A stretch of 64,000 nt of DNA from Pseudomonas lopnurensis (GTDB lineage Bacteria; Pseudomonadota; Gammaproteobacteria; Pseudomonadales; Pseudomonadaceae). The first letter of the stretch is position 1. Each line of letters opens with the position of its first letter. The position numbers and the translations under genes are program-made. Shown here in pieces: positions 41,551-54,188 of this stretch. The notes below the pieces were generated by a model. It did not search any database, was not told where the DNA came from, and saw only the letters and a program-made list of their open reading frames with translations. Location of the stretch: assembly GCF_015070855.1 (NCBI RefSeq), contig NZ_JADDIX010000070.1, forward strand, positions 60,378-124,377, read 5' to 3'.

Positions 41551-42504
41551 ATGACCACTGAAGAAAACGTCCCCACGCCCAACTCCGACGACGCGCGCGC
41601 CGACCTGGACTGCCTGATCGTCGGCGGCGGCCCCGGCGGGCTGACCGCGGCGCTGTACCTGGCGCGCTTTCGCCGCAGCTGCCTGGTGGTGGATGCCGGC
41701 AACAGCCGCGCCGCGCTGATTCCGCGTTCGCGCAACTACCCGGGCTTTCCGCCGGGCATCACCGGTACCGACCTGCTCGAGCGCCTGCGGCAACAGGCCA
41801 GCGAGTATGGCGCGCGAATCGAACAGGGCACCGTCGAACGCATCGAACGGCACCCGCTGGGTTTTCTCGTCAGTTGGGGCGGCCAGCGGCGCATCGCCCG
41901 CCGGGTCATCCTGGCCACCGGCATCGAGGATACGCTGCCGCAGATGGACGATGCGCAGCAGGCCATCGCTGCCGGCCATCTGCGCCTGTGTGCGATCTGC
42001 GATGGCTACGAGGTCAGCGGCGACAACGTCGCGGTATACGGCGAGGTGGAGTGCGCCATCGGCCATGCCGCCTTCCTGCGCACCTTCAGCGATCGGATAA
42101 CGGTGGTCGGCTACGGTGAGCACGACGCCTGCGAACAGGCCGTGGCGCTGGCCCGGCACCACGGCATCGAACTGATCCGCGACCGGGTCGCCTCGCTGCG
42201 CGCATGCGCCGATGGCATCGAGCTGGTCACCGCCAGCGGCGACATCCGCCGGTTCGACATCATCTACCCCTGCCTCGGCGCACGCTTTCGCTCCGAGGTG
42301 GCGCGGGCGCTGGGTGTCGACTGCGACGCGGACGGCGCGCTCGAGGTCGACGCGCATCAGCAGACCCGCGTACCCGGCCTCTACGCGCTGGGCGACGTGG
42401 TCGTCGGGCTCAAGCAGATCAGTGTCGCCATCGGCCAGGCCGCGCAGGCGGCGACCGCCGTGCACAATGGCCTCGAGGCCAATCCCTGGCCGGGTTCCCG
42501 ATAA
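41551..42504 (+). CDS. Thioredoxin-reductase-like FAD/NAD(P)H oxidoreductase
   Basis: 317 residues with FAD motif [16 protein letters not shown] near 27-42, redox-pair CAICDG near 148-153, and [26 protein letters not shown] for the second FAD segment. It lacks a clean NADPH GxGxxA ([14 protein letters not shown]), so its partner is unclear. No thioredoxin gene adjoins. Likely cytosolic disulfide reductase or ferredoxin-reductase type. Confidence 0.85.
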   Translation: MTTEENVPTPNSDDARADLDCLIVGGGPGGLTAALYLARFRRSCLVVDAGNSRAALIPRSRNYPGFPPGITGTDLLERLRQQASEYGARIEQGTVERIERHPLGFLVSWGGQRRIARRVILATGIEDTLPQMDDAQQAIAAGHLRLCAICDGYEVSGDNVAVYGEVECAIGHAAFLRTFSDRITVVGYGEHDACEQAVALARHHGIELIRDRVASLRACADGIELVTASGDIRRFDIIYPCLGARFRSEVARALGVDCDADGALEVDAHQQTRVPGLYALGDVVVGLKQISVAIGQAAQAATAVHNGLEANPWPGSR

Positions 42505-42644
42505 CCTGCCGCCCCGACCGTCAGCGGCGGGCTTCACGGTCTAGGCTAGGGGTATCCCGGTCGATGCGGTTTGGCCGGAGGCCGCCGCATCGGCAACGCA
42601 GGCTTCGACAGCCTGCGCCGCCATCACGCCAACCGGAGCCACCC

Positions 42645-44021
<1,377 letters not shown>

Positions 44022-44041
44022 AGGGGGTTCATCCCACGAGC

Positions 44042-44059
44042 CCGGCCGGGCCGGTTTTT
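44042..44059 (+). terminator. Rho-independent terminator of sdaA
   Basis: CCGGC-CGG-GCCGG then TTTTT, 21 bases after the sdaA stop. Confidence 0.75.
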
Positions 44060-44060
44060 C

Positions 44061-44099
44061 GTAGGTTGGATTGAGCCGCGCAGCGGCGAAGCCCAACAC
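44061..44099. repeat. GTAGGTTGG palindromic element
   Basis: GTAGGTTGG ... CCCAACA with a GCCGCGCAGCGGC stem inside; same design as 4543-4580. Confidence 0.6.
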
Positions 44100-44136
44100 C
44101 GCACCGAGGCCCGAGCGGACCTCCAGCGCGCGCCAC

Positions 44137-45693
<1,557 letters not shown>

Positions 45694-45830
45694 GAAGGCT
45701 GCCCGGGTTTGTTGTTATGGGGCGGGCGCTGCGATCCGGTCGCGCCGCCATTGGCTGTCAAGATTATTTGACGCTGCGCGAAGACCGCAAGGTCGGTGCG
45801 CCCGCCGGTCGCAGCGGGGGCACACTTACG

Positions 45831-45893
45831 TAGGAGCCGGCTTGCTGGCGATGCTGTTGAAACGTCGATCGCCAGCAAGCTGTCTACAGGCAA
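45831..45893. repeat. REP-like element downstream of the D-2-hydroxyacid dehydrogenase gene
   Basis: GTAGGAGCCGGCTTGCTGGC at 45831 and GATCGCCAGCAAGC at 45869 form an imperfect inverted pair, a common Pseudomonas intergenic repeat. Confidence 0.65.
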
Positions 45894-45905
45894 TCCACGA
45901 AAAGC

Positions 45906-46880
45906 TCAGCCACCGCGAACGCTGACCTCCGGATTGGCCAGTTCGCAGCGCTCGCCGGCGAAGAAGGCCCGCACATTGGCGAAGGCATCGCCGAAATACA
46001 GCTCGTAGCCCTGCCGCTCCACGTAGCCCAGGTGCGGCGTGCAAAGCACCCGGGGGTGACGCAGCAGCGGATGATCGGGGTCGTCCAGCGGTTCGTCCTC
46101 GAACACGTCGAGCGCGGCGAATCCCGGCCGACCGCGCTCCAGCGCCTCGAGCAGCGCGCCCGGGGCGATCAGCTGTGCGCGGCTGGTATTGACCAGCAGC
46201 GCCGTGGGTTTCATCAGCGCCAGGTCGGCGGCGGTGACGCTGTGCAGCGTGCTGTCCACCAGCCGCAGGTGCAGGCTGAGCACGTCGGCTTCGGCGAAGA
46301 AGGCCTCGCGGCTGGCCGCCGCGCGGTGGCCGTCGCGCACCGCGGCTTCGCGGGAAGCCTCGCTGCCCCAGACCAGCACCGGCATGTCGAAGGCCTGGGC
46401 GTAGCGGGCCAGGCGCTGGCCGATCTTGCCGTAGCCCCAGATGCCCAGCGTCTGGCCGTACAGCCGCTCGCCCAGGTTGACCTGCCAGTGCCCGGCATAG
46501 AAGCCCTGCAACGCCGGGAACAGCTGGCGCCGCGCCATGAGCATCAGCGCCCAGGTCAGCTCGGCCGGCGCGATGGGCGAGCCGCGCCCTTCCATCACCG
46601 CCACGCCATGACGGCTGCAGGCGGCCAGGTCCAGATGCGCGGCGACCTTGCCGGTCTGGCTGATCAGCTTGAGCCGTGGCAGCCGCGCCAGCAGCGCCGC
46701 GTCGATCACCGTGCGTTCGCGGGTCAGCACCAGCGCATCGGCGTCGGCGAAGCGCGCGGCCAGCTCGTCGCGATCGGCGGGCGTGTCGTGGTAGAGCGTC
46801 ACCCGGTGCCCGTCGAGGCGGGCGAAGCAGTCCAGCGAGCGGACGACGTTCTGGTAGTCGTCGGGAATCACGATATGCAT
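45906..46880 (-). CDS. D-2-hydroxyacid dehydrogenase family protein
   Basis: 324 residues with the NAD motif GYGKIGQ within a Rossmann fold (about 140-190), LLVNTSRAQLIAPGALLEAL, the ALDVFEDEP segment and the catalytic HLGYVERQGYELYF. NAD(P)H-dependent reduction of a 2-oxoacid, substrate unknown. Confidence 0.87.
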   Translation of the reverse strand: MHIVIPDDYQNVVRSLDCFARLDGHRVTLYHDTPADRDELAARFADADALVLTRERTVIDAALLARLPRLKLISQTGKVAAHLDLAACSRHGVAVMEGRGSPIAPAELTWALMLMARRQLFPALQGFYAGHWQVNLGERLYGQTLGIWGYGKIGQRLARYAQAFDMPVLVWGSEASREAAVRDGHRAAASREAFFAEADVLSLHLRLVDSTLHSVTAADLALMKPTALLVNTSRAQLIAPGALLEALERGRPGFAALDVFEDEPLDDPDHPLLRHPRVLCTPHLGYVERQGYELYFGDAFANVRAFFAGERCELANPEVSVRGG

Positions 46881-46908
46881 GCATGGCTCTCCTGATGAGC
46901 GGCGGTCT

Positions 46909-47118
46909 TCATTCGCTGCCCCGCTTGATCCGGTCGGGCTGGCGTTTCTCGATGGCGTACTTCAGCAACGCGGCGCTGCGGAAGATGCCATGGGCGAACT
47001 TGCCATAGGGCATGGTCAGGAAGAAAGCCATCACCACGCCCAGGTGTACCGCCAGCAGGATAGCCCTCGCCGCCGCACTGCCAAGCTTGGGCCGCTGGGT
47101 TTTACATACGCCGTGCAA
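46909..47118 (-). pseudogene. tcuB: Probable 3' remnant of tcuB-like (tricarballylate utilisation) gene
   Basis: A 69-codon frame whose middle, [39 protein letters not shown], reads as the end of TcuB/CobZ-type membrane iron-sulfur proteins of about 370 residues. The first 18 residues ([14 protein letters not shown]) are not family-like and the rest of the gene is missing. Remainder of the 46881-47317 gap is the phhA leader. Confidence 0.55.
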
Positions 47119-47123
47119 CTCGT

Positions 47124-47141
47124 CGTAAAGAATTGCTTACG
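47124..47141. promoter_or_regulatory. Candidate PhhR/TyrR box of phhA
   Basis: CGTAAAGAATTGCTTACG matches TGTAAA-N6-TTTACA at nine of twelve positions and is nearly palindromic; it is 177 bases before phhA. Confidence 0.5.
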
Positions 47142-47317
47142 AGTCACGCCTCGCAGTTACCCGCCAGGGCGCCACCCTGACTAATCGTCAGCATTTATTT
47201 ACGAAATCCGCATTTCCAGTATTTCCCGAGACGACCTCGGAATGCCCCTTGGGCATGCAACCGCGCTTGAATGGACGCTCAGAACAACAAGATGCACGCT
47301 CAGGCCTGGGAGGTCGG

Positions 47318-48103
47318 ATGAAAACCACCCATTACGTTGCCCGCGAACCGGACGCGCAGGGGCACATCCATTACCCGGACGCCGAACATGCCGTCTGGCA
47401 GACGCTGATCGAGCGGCAGCTGAAGCTGCTCGACGGCCGTGCCTGCCCGGAATACCTGGACGGCCTCGCCCAGCTCGCCCTGCCGCGCGAACGCATCCCG
47501 CAACTCGGCGAGATCAACCGCGTGCTGCAGGCCAGCACCGGCTGGCAGGTGGCGCGGGTGCCAGCGTTGATCCCGTTCCAGACCTTCTTCGAGCTGCTGG
47601 CGAGCAAACGCTTCCCGGTGGCCACCTTCATACGCACGCCGCAGGAGCTGGATTACCTGGAGGAACCGGACATCTTCCACGAGATCTTCGGCCATTGCCC
47701 GCTGCTGACCAACCCCTGGTTCGCCGAGTTCACCCATACCTATGGCCAGCTCGGCCTGCGCGCCTGCAAGCAGGAGCGCGTCTACCTTGCGCGGCTGTAC
47801 TGGATGACCATCGAGTTCGGCCTGGTCGAGACCCCGGCAGGGCGACGCATCTATGGCGGCGGCATCCTCTCCTCGCCGAAGGAGACGCTTTACAGCCTGT
47901 CCGCCGCGCCCGAACGGCAGCCCTTCGATGCCTTGGAAGCCATGCGCACGCCCTATCGCATCGACATTCTGCAGCCGCTGTATTTCGTCCTGCCGGACCT
48001 GCATGCGCTGTTCGACCTGGCCCGCCAGGACATCATGGCCCTAGTCCACGAGGCCATGCGCCTCGGCCTGCACGCACCGAAGTTTCCGCCCAGGGCGGCG
48101 TAG
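47318..48103 (+). CDS. phhA: Phenylalanine-4-hydroxylase
   Basis: 261 residues; converts phenylalanine to tyrosine with pterin. Iron ligands are in HEIFGHCP (His121, His126) with the glutamate in WMTIEFGLVE near 166. GGAGG precedes MKTTHYV. Heads phhABC, with a 279-base repeat-filled gap before phhB. Confidence 0.97.
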   Translation: MKTTHYVAREPDAQGHIHYPDAEHAVWQTLIERQLKLLDGRACPEYLDGLAQLALPRERIPQLGEINRVLQASTGWQVARVPALIPFQTFFELLASKRFPVATFIRTPQELDYLEEPDIFHEIFGHCPLLTNPWFAEFTHTYGQLGLRACKQERVYLARLYWMTIEFGLVETPAGRRIYGGGILSSPKETLYSLSAAPERQPFDALEAMRTPYRIDILQPLYFVLPDLHALFDLARQDIMALVHEAMRLGLHAPKFPPRAA

Positions 48104-48308
48104 GGTGGACAACGCCGCAGGCTTGTCCACGCGTCGCTCGAGGCCGTCGCTCAGCCTGTGCAGGCCAAACGTGCAGACCGAAGCCGACGCGTGGAAAACG
48201 CTTCGCGGTTTTCCACCCTACGCGGGCAAACAACAAACCCGTGGGAGCGGCCTTGGCCGCGAAGCCTCTTGGCTTGTAGGGTGGACAACGCCGCAGGCTT
48301 ATCCACGC
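48101..48308. repeat. Composite palindromic repeats between phhA and phhB
   Basis: GTAGGGTGGACAACGCCGCA at 48101 faces ...TTTTCCACCCTACG ending near 48225, and a second forward copy is at 48275-48307; GCGGCCTTGGCCGC lies between. This is a GTAGGGTGG-type element inside an operon. Confidence 0.7.
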
Positions 48309-48382
48309 GGAACGCCGCCGCTGCCAACCCCTCGATTTCACCTACGCTCATACTCTCAATCATTCCAACAAAAGGAGCGACC

Positions 48383-48739
48383 ATGACCGCCCTCACCCAA
48401 GCCCACTGCGAAGCCTGCCGTGCCGACGCGCCGAAGGTCTCCGACGAGGAGCTGGCCGAGCTGATCCGCGAAATCCCGGACTGGAACGTCGAAACCCGCG
48501 ACGGCCACCTGGAGCTGGAGAAGGTTTTCCTGTTCAAGAACTTCAAGCACGCCCTGGCCTTCACCAACGCGGTCGGCGAGATCGCCGAAGCCGAGGGCCA
48601 CCACCCCGGCCTGCTCACCGAATGGGGCAAGGTCACCGTCACCTGGTGGAGCCACTCGATCAAGGGCCTGCACCGCAACGACTTCATCATGGCCGCGCGC
48701 ACCGACCAGGTCGCGAGCACCGCGCAGGGGCGCAAATGA
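48383..48739 (+). CDS. phhB: Pterin-4a-carbinolamine dehydratase
   Basis: 118 residues, recycles the pterin cofactor of PhhA. The family motif is EGHHPGL with a His pair, then [28 protein letters not shown] precedes the ATG. Its stop overlaps the phhC start by four bases (ATGA). Confidence 0.96.
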   Translation: MTALTQAHCEACRADAPKVSDEELAELIREIPDWNVETRDGHLELEKVFLFKNFKHALAFTNAVGEIAEAEGHHPGLLTEWGKVTVTWWSHSIKGLHRNDFIMAARTDQVASTAQGRK

Positions 48740-49935
48740 TGCACTTCGGTCAGATTTCCCGCGTACCCGGCGACCCGATCCTCGGGCTCATGGAGCTGTA
48801 TCGCAGCGATCCGAACCCGGCCAAGATCGATCTCGGCGTCGGCGTCTACAAGGACTCCCAAGGCCTGACGCCGATCCCGCGGGCGGTGAAGCTGGCCGAG
48901 CAGCGGCTGGTGGACAGCGAGCAGACCAAGAGCTACATCGGTGGCCACGGTGACCCGCAGTTCGGCGCCCAGTTGCTGCGCCTGGTGCTCGGCGGCCGCT
49001 CCATCGCCCTCAGCGAGCACCGCGCCGGTTGCACCCAGACCCCCGGTGGCACCGGGGCGCTGCGCCTGGCCGGCGAGTTCATCGCCAAATGCCTGCCCGG
49101 GCGGGGCATCTGGCTGAGCGACCCGACCTGGCCGATCCACGAAACCCTCTTCGCCGCCGCCCGCCTGCCGGTCAACCACTACCCCTATGTCGGCGCCGAC
49201 AACCGCCTCGATGTCGACGGCATGCTCGCCGCCCTGCAACAGATTCCGCGCGGCGACATCGTGCTGCTGCACGCCTGCTGCCACAACCCCACCGGCTTCG
49301 ACCTCGGCCAGGACGACTGGCTGCGGGTACTGGAAGTGGTACGCGCGCGCGAACTGCTGCCCCTGTTCGACTTCGCCTACCAGGGCTTCGGCGACGGCCT
49401 GGAGGAGGACGCCTGGGCGGTGCACCTGTTCGCCGAAACGCTGCCGGAAATGCTGGTCACCAGCTCCTGCTCGAAGAACTTCGGGCTGTATCGCGAACGC
49501 ACCGGCGCGCTGCTCGCCATCGCCGCCAATGCCGAGCGCCTGCTGGATGTGCGCAGCCAGCTCGCCTCGCTGGCGCGCAACCTCTGGTCGACGCCACCGG
49601 CCCATGGCGCCGCGGTGGTGGCGGCGATCCTGGCGGACGACCCGCTGCGGCAGATCTGGCAGGACGAGGTCGAACGCATGCGCCAGCGCATCGCCAGCCT
49701 GCGTCGCGGCCTGGTGGAGGCCCTGACGCCTTACGGCCTGGATCAGCGTTTCGGCCACATCGCCCGGCAACGCGGCATGTTCTCCTACACCGGGCTGAGC
49801 GCCGAACAGGTGCGCCGCCTGCGCGCCGAGGATGCGGTGTACCTGGTCGAGAGCGGCCGCGCCAACGTCGCCGGGCTGGATGCCGAGCGGCTGGACCATC
49901 TGGCGAGCGCCATCGCGCGAGCGGTGCAGGGCTGA
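48736..49935 (+). CDS. phhC: Aromatic amino acid aminotransferase
   Basis: 399 residues, PLP-dependent class I aminotransferase acting on tyrosine/phenylalanine. [25 protein letters not shown] and [14 protein letters not shown] (Lys of the Schiff base) mark the active site; [10 protein letters not shown] and [13 protein letters not shown] contain C-terminal substrate residues. The start overlaps phhB. Confidence 0.95.
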   Translation: MMHFGQISRVPGDPILGLMELYRSDPNPAKIDLGVGVYKDSQGLTPIPRAVKLAEQRLVDSEQTKSYIGGHGDPQFGAQLLRLVLGGRSIALSEHRAGCTQTPGGTGALRLAGEFIAKCLPGRGIWLSDPTWPIHETLFAAARLPVNHYPYVGADNRLDVDGMLAALQQIPRGDIVLLHACCHNPTGFDLGQDDWLRVLEVVRARELLPLFDFAYQGFGDGLEEDAWAVHLFAETLPEMLVTSSCSKNFGLYRERTGALLAIAANAERLLDVRSQLASLARNLWSTPPAHGAAVVAAILADDPLRQIWQDEVERMRQRIASLRRGLVEALTPYGLDQRFGHIARQRGMFSYTGLSAEQVRRLRAEDAVYLVESGRANVAGLDAERLDHLASAIARAVQG

Positions 49936-49948
49936 GCGCCGGGCGAAC

Positions 49949-50470
49949 TCAGCGCAGCAGCGGCAGCATGCCCTTGAGGGTATCGTCGCGGCGCACGTAG
50001 TGGTGCCACAGCGCGGCGCCGGCGTGGCCGAGGATCATGGCGAACAGCAGGTACTGGGCGAGGATGTGCACGTCCTTGGCCAGCCCGCGCAGGTCGGCCG
50101 ACAGCGGCAGCGGGCCGACCTCCACCAGCCAGAACAGGCTGAACGGCCGGCTGCCGAACAGCAGTCCGGAAAGCGGCATCGCCAGCAGCAACAGGTAGAG
50201 CAGGCCATGCCCGGCCTTGACCAGGAACCGCTCCAGCGGCGCCTTGGCCTCCAGCGGCTGGGCGCGGCGGCGCATGCACAGGCGCAGCACGGTGAGCAGC
50301 AGCACCAGCACGCCCAGCGACTTGTGCAGGGTGAACACATTGCCCTTGCCGCCGAGCAAGGCCTCGAAGAACGCCTCGCTGCCATAGGGCAACGCGACGA
50401 TCAGCAGGATCAGAGCGGCGGTGAGCCAGTGAAAGGCGATCTGCAACGCAGAGAAACGAGAGTGAGTCAT
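49949..50470 (-). CDS. Cytochrome b561 family protein
   Basis: 173 residues, four transmembrane helices with heme-ligand histidines in FHWLTAA, TLHKSLGV, AGHGLLYLLL and VHILAQY...GHAGAALWHHYVRRD. Inner-membrane electron-transfer protein; partner unknown. Convergent with phhC, 13 bases between stops. Confidence 0.88.
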   Translation of the reverse strand: MTHSRFSALQIAFHWLTAALILLIVALPYGSEAFFEALLGGKGNVFTLHKSLGVLVLLLTVLRLCMRRRAQPLEAKAPLERFLVKAGHGLLYLLLLAMPLSGLLFGSRPFSLFWLVEVGPLPLSADLRGLAKDVHILAQYLLFAMILGHAGAALWHHYVRRDDTLKGMLPLLR

Positions 50471-50652
50471 CTGTACATCCGGTTTTCAGCGAATCATGGA
50501 TGGCGAGGATTTTCCCCCAACGCGCGGACAGAACTGAAATCCCTTTACCCAAAGCTGACCGAAACCTCGCCTGCGCGGCCCGTGGCATCGCCGGCCCGCG
50601 ATGACCGCACCCGACTATCCTTGTAGCGATCAGAACACGTGGAACCTGCCCG

Positions 50653-51423
50653 ATGCCTGCCATGCCGCCCGACAGCCTCACCGCCACTCGCCTGCGGGCG
50701 CTGCACGAACAGGGCTTCGCCCTGCTGCCCAGGGTGATCGACGCGGCGCGGATCGCCGAGCTGCGCACGGCCATCGACCGGCTCGAACCGGTTCACTGGG
50801 ACTACCAGGGACTGGTGGACGATCACTACAAGTGCGTCTTCAACCGCTCGCCGTTCTGGCTGCCGTACCTGGACCTGCCCGGCGTGATCGAACTGGCCGA
50901 AGCGGCCCTCGGCGCGGACTGCCACGTCATCGGCCAGACCGCCTGGCGCAGCCACCCGGGCTTCGTCGGCGGCGAACTGCATGCGGACTACCTGGCCATG
51001 GAACTGCCGGAAAGCCTGCTGGCAGACCCGGCATTCGAGCTGCCGATGCAGGTCTGCACCGCGCACCTGTACCTCGACCGCATCGACGCGGATCTCTGCC
51101 CGACCCGGGTGACACCCGGCAGCCACCGCGCCGGGCGCAAGCCGCGCCCGGGCGAAACCCACTGGCAAGGCCGCGAGACCGAGCCGGTGCTGTGCGACGC
51201 CGGCGACGTGCTGTTCTTTCGCAGCGAACTCTGGCACGCCGGCAGCCGCAACCGCACGCGCGACCGCAGCCGCTACCTGCTCCAGGTGCATTACGGCCGG
51301 CGGATGGTGGCGCAGAAGTTCTCACCCTATCTGCACTTCACCTTCGACCCCGAGGTGCTGGCCGCCGCCACGCCGCGCCAACGGCGTCTGCTCGGCGAGC
51401 ACGAGCCGACGGAGTACGACTGA
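50653..51423 (+). CDS. Phytanoyl-CoA dioxygenase family protein
   Basis: 256 residues, cupin-fold 2-oxoglutarate/Fe(II) oxygenase. Iron triad is visible as HADYL (His, Asp) and the distal His in ELWHAGSRN followed by Arg (RDRSRY) for 2-oxoglutarate. Substrate unknown. It stands alone on the plus strand. Confidence 0.82.
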   Translation: MPAMPPDSLTATRLRALHEQGFALLPRVIDAARIAELRTAIDRLEPVHWDYQGLVDDHYKCVFNRSPFWLPYLDLPGVIELAEAALGADCHVIGQTAWRSHPGFVGGELHADYLAMELPESLLADPAFELPMQVCTAHLYLDRIDADLCPTRVTPGSHRAGRKPRPGETHWQGRETEPVLCDAGDVLFFRSELWHAGSRNRTRDRSRYLLQVHYGRRMVAQKFSPYLHFTFDPEVLAAATPRQRRLLGEHEPTEYD

Positions 51424-51661
51424 TCCCGGTACGCGCACACTCCCGCAGCAAGCATTGGCATTGGGCTGTCAGAGCGGAGCATAGTCCTCGTCGGGAACCG
51501 GGCTAAACGGGTGCACAACCACGGCGCACCGCACCCATTGCGCGCACTCGTTCCGCCGACCGGGCACAATCCCCGCGGCATTGCTGACCTGACCATCCGG
51601 TCAACCAATGGCATGACACCTGCTACGGCCGGCCATCACTTCTCGACACGGAGCAACGGCA

Positions 51662-52939
51662 ATGACCCAGCACAGCGACAGCGACTTCCCCTTGAGCGAA
51701 GTGCCGGCAGGCGCGCGCAAGGGCCTGTGGTCCACCTCCATCCTGCTGTTCGGCTTCACCTTCTTCACCGCCACCATGTTCGCCGGCGGCAAGATCGGCC
51801 TGGCCTTCGACTTCAAGACCATGCTCTGGGCGGCAGTGATCGGCAACCTGCTGCTCGGCGCCTATGCCGCGGCGCTCGGCCTGATCGCCTGTCGCAGCGG
51901 CCTGAATTCGGTGCTGATGGGCCGCTTCTGCTTCGGTGAAAGCGGCAGCCGGCTCTCGGACCTGCTGCTCGGCTTCACCCAGGTCGGCTGGTACGCCTGG
52001 GGCACCGCCACCATCGCCATCGTCCTGGTGCGCCTGCTGGAACTGCCGCAAGGCTGGACGATGCCGCTGATGGTGCTGTTCGGCTTCGGTTTCTGCCTGA
52101 CCGCCTTCGTCGGCTACAAGGGCCTGGACCTGCTCTCGCGGGTGGCGGTGCCGGCAATGCTGTTGTTGCTGGTCACTTCACTATGGATCGCCACGCGCGA
52201 CATCGGCGGCCTGGATGCACTGCTGGCAGTAACGCCAGGCGAAAGCATGGACCTCGGCATGGCCATCACGCTGATCTTCGGCACCTTCGTCAGCGGCGCG
52301 ACCCAGGCCACCAACTGGACGCGCTTCGCCAGGAGCGGCAAGGTCGCGGTGTGGGCCAGCCTGATCGGCTTCTTCGTCGGCAACGGCCTGATGATCGTCG
52401 CCGGCGCCTACGGGGCGATCGTCTACCAGCAGCCGGACATCGTCGAGGTGCTGGTGCTGCAGGGGCTGTCGATGGCCGCGGTGGTGATGCTCTTTCTCAA
52501 CCTCTGGACCACCCAGGACAACACCATCTACAACTTCGCCGCCGCCGGCTGCAATCTGCTGCGCACCGAACGGCGCCGGCTGGTCACCTTGAGTGGCGCT
52601 TTCGTCGGCACGCTGCTGGCGCTGGGCGGCATGTACGAACTGCTGATCCCGTTCCTGATCCTGCTCGGCTCGATCATCCCGCCGATCGGCGGCGTGATCA
52701 TGGCCGACTACTTCTACCGCCACCGCGGCCAATACCCGAAACTGGCCGAGGCGCGCCTGCCGAAGTACAACAGCCTGGGCCTGGCGGCCTACTTCCTGGG
52801 CGCCGCCTGCGCCTATTTCTCGCCCTGGATCGCGCCCATCGTCGGCATACTGGTGGGCGCCACGGCCTATATTGTCCTGCACGAGGGCCGGCGCCTGGCC
52901 CTGTCGCGCACGGTACTGACGCACCCGAGCTCACGCTGA
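51662..52939 (+). CDS. codB: Cytosine permease
   Basis: 425 residues with about twelve transmembrane helices, NCS1 family (GGKIGLAFDFKTMLWA, GTFVSGATQATNWTRFAR). It precedes codA by 13 bases. Imports cytosine. Confidence 0.92.
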   Translation: MTQHSDSDFPLSEVPAGARKGLWSTSILLFGFTFFTATMFAGGKIGLAFDFKTMLWAAVIGNLLLGAYAAALGLIACRSGLNSVLMGRFCFGESGSRLSDLLLGFTQVGWYAWGTATIAIVLVRLLELPQGWTMPLMVLFGFGFCLTAFVGYKGLDLLSRVAVPAMLLLLVTSLWIATRDIGGLDALLAVTPGESMDLGMAITLIFGTFVSGATQATNWTRFARSGKVAVWASLIGFFVGNGLMIVAGAYGAIVYQQPDIVEVLVLQGLSMAAVVMLFLNLWTTQDNTIYNFAAAGCNLLRTERRRLVTLSGAFVGTLLALGGMYELLIPFLILLGSIIPPIGGVIMADYFYRHRGQYPKLAEARLPKYNSLGLAAYFLGAACAYFSPWIAPIVGILVGATAYIVLHEGRRLALSRTVLTHPSSR

Positions 52940-52952
52940 ACAAGGAGTCGCC

Positions 52953-54188
52953 ATGAACATCCTCAACGCCCGCCTACGAGGCCGCAGCGGTCTCCATCGC
53001 ATCGAGCTGGATGGCGCGCGGATCGCCGCCATCACCGCGCAGCAGGCGCCGGCCGAAGCCTGCGACGGCGATATCGACGCCGCCAGCAACCTGGTGGTGC
53101 CACCCTTCATCGAACCGCATATCCACCTCGACGCCACCCTCACCGCCGGCGAGCCGGCCTGGAACATGAGCGGCACGCTGTTCGAGGGCATCGAGCGCTG
53201 GGGCGAGCGCAAGGCGCTGGTGACCCACGAGGACACCAAGGCGCGGGCGAAGAAGACCATCGACATGCTGGTCGAGCACGGCATCCAGCACGTGCGCACC
53301 CACGTCGACGTCACCGACCCGACGCTCTCGGCGCTCAAATCGATGCTCGAAGTGCGCGAGGAAACCCGTCACCTGATCGACCTGCAGATCGTCGCCTTCC
53401 CCCAGGAGGGCATCGAGTCGTTCAAGGACGGCCGCGCGCTGATGGCCGAGGCCATCGCCATGGGCGCCGACGTGGTCGGCGGCATTCCGCACTTCGAGAA
53501 CACCCGCGACCAGGGCGTCAGCTCGATCAGGTTCCTCATGGACCTGGCCGAGCGCACGGGCTGCCTGGTGGACGTGCACTGCGACGAGACCGACGATCCG
53601 CAGTCGCGCTTTCTCGAAGTGCTCGCCGAAGAGGCGCGGGTGCGCGACATGGGCCAGCGGGTCACCGCCAGCCACACCACGGCGATGGGCTCCTACGACA
53701 ACGCCTACTGTTCCAAGCTGTTCCGCCTGCTGAAGATAAGCGGGATCAATTTCGTCTCCTGCCCGACCGAGAGCATCCACCTGCAGGGCCGCTTCGACAC
53801 CTACCCCAAGCGCCGCGGGCTGACCCGCGTCGCCGAAATCGACCGCGCCGGGATGAACGTCTGCTTCGGCCAGGATTCCATCGTCGATCCCTGGTATCCG
53901 CTGGGCAACGGCAACATCCTGCGCATCCTCGAAGCCGGGCTGCACATCTGCCACATGCTCGGCTACGAGGATCTGCAACGCTGCCTCGACCTGATCACCG
54001 ACAACAGCGCCCGCACGCTGAACCTGGGCGAGCGCTACGGGCTGGAAGCGGGTCGGCCGGCGAACCTGCTGATTCTCTCGGCGCCGGACGATTACGAGAT
54101 GCTGCGCACCCAGGGCCATGCGCTGCTGTCGATCCGCAATGGCAAGGTACTGATGCGCCGGACACCGGCGCAGATCGAGCGCTACTGA
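52953..54188 (+). CDS. codA: Cytosine deaminase
   Basis: 411 residues, amidohydrolase. Metal and active-site residues are in EPHIHLD (His-x-His), DVHCDETDD, SHTTAMGSYD and FGQDSIVDPWYPLGNG. Deaminates cytosine to uracil. ATG preceded by AAGGAG. Its end overlaps the convergent cytochrome gene by seven bases. Confidence 0.96.
   Translation: MNILNARLRGRSGLHRIELDGARIAAITAQQAPAEACDGDIDAASNLVVPPFIEPHIHLDATLTAGEPAWNMSGTLFEGIERWGERKALVTHEDTKARAKKTIDMLVEHGIQHVRTHVDVTDPTLSALKSMLEVREETRHLIDLQIVAFPQEGIESFKDGRALMAEAIAMGADVVGGIPHFENTRDQGVSSIRFLMDLAERTGCLVDVHCDETDDPQSRFLEVLAEEARVRDMGQRVTASHTTAMGSYDNAYCSKLFRLLKISGINFVSCPTESIHLQGRFDTYPKRRGLTRVAEIDRAGMNVCFGQDSIVDPWYPLGNGNILRILEAGLHICHMLGYEDLQRCLDLITDNSARTLNLGERYGLEAGRPANLLILSAPDDYEMLRTQGHALLSIRNGKVLMRRTPAQIERY

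Noticed and set aside
48151-49899. 582-codon minus-strand frame opposite phhB and phhC
   Set aside because: Shadow frame; phhB and phhC are clear on the other strand.
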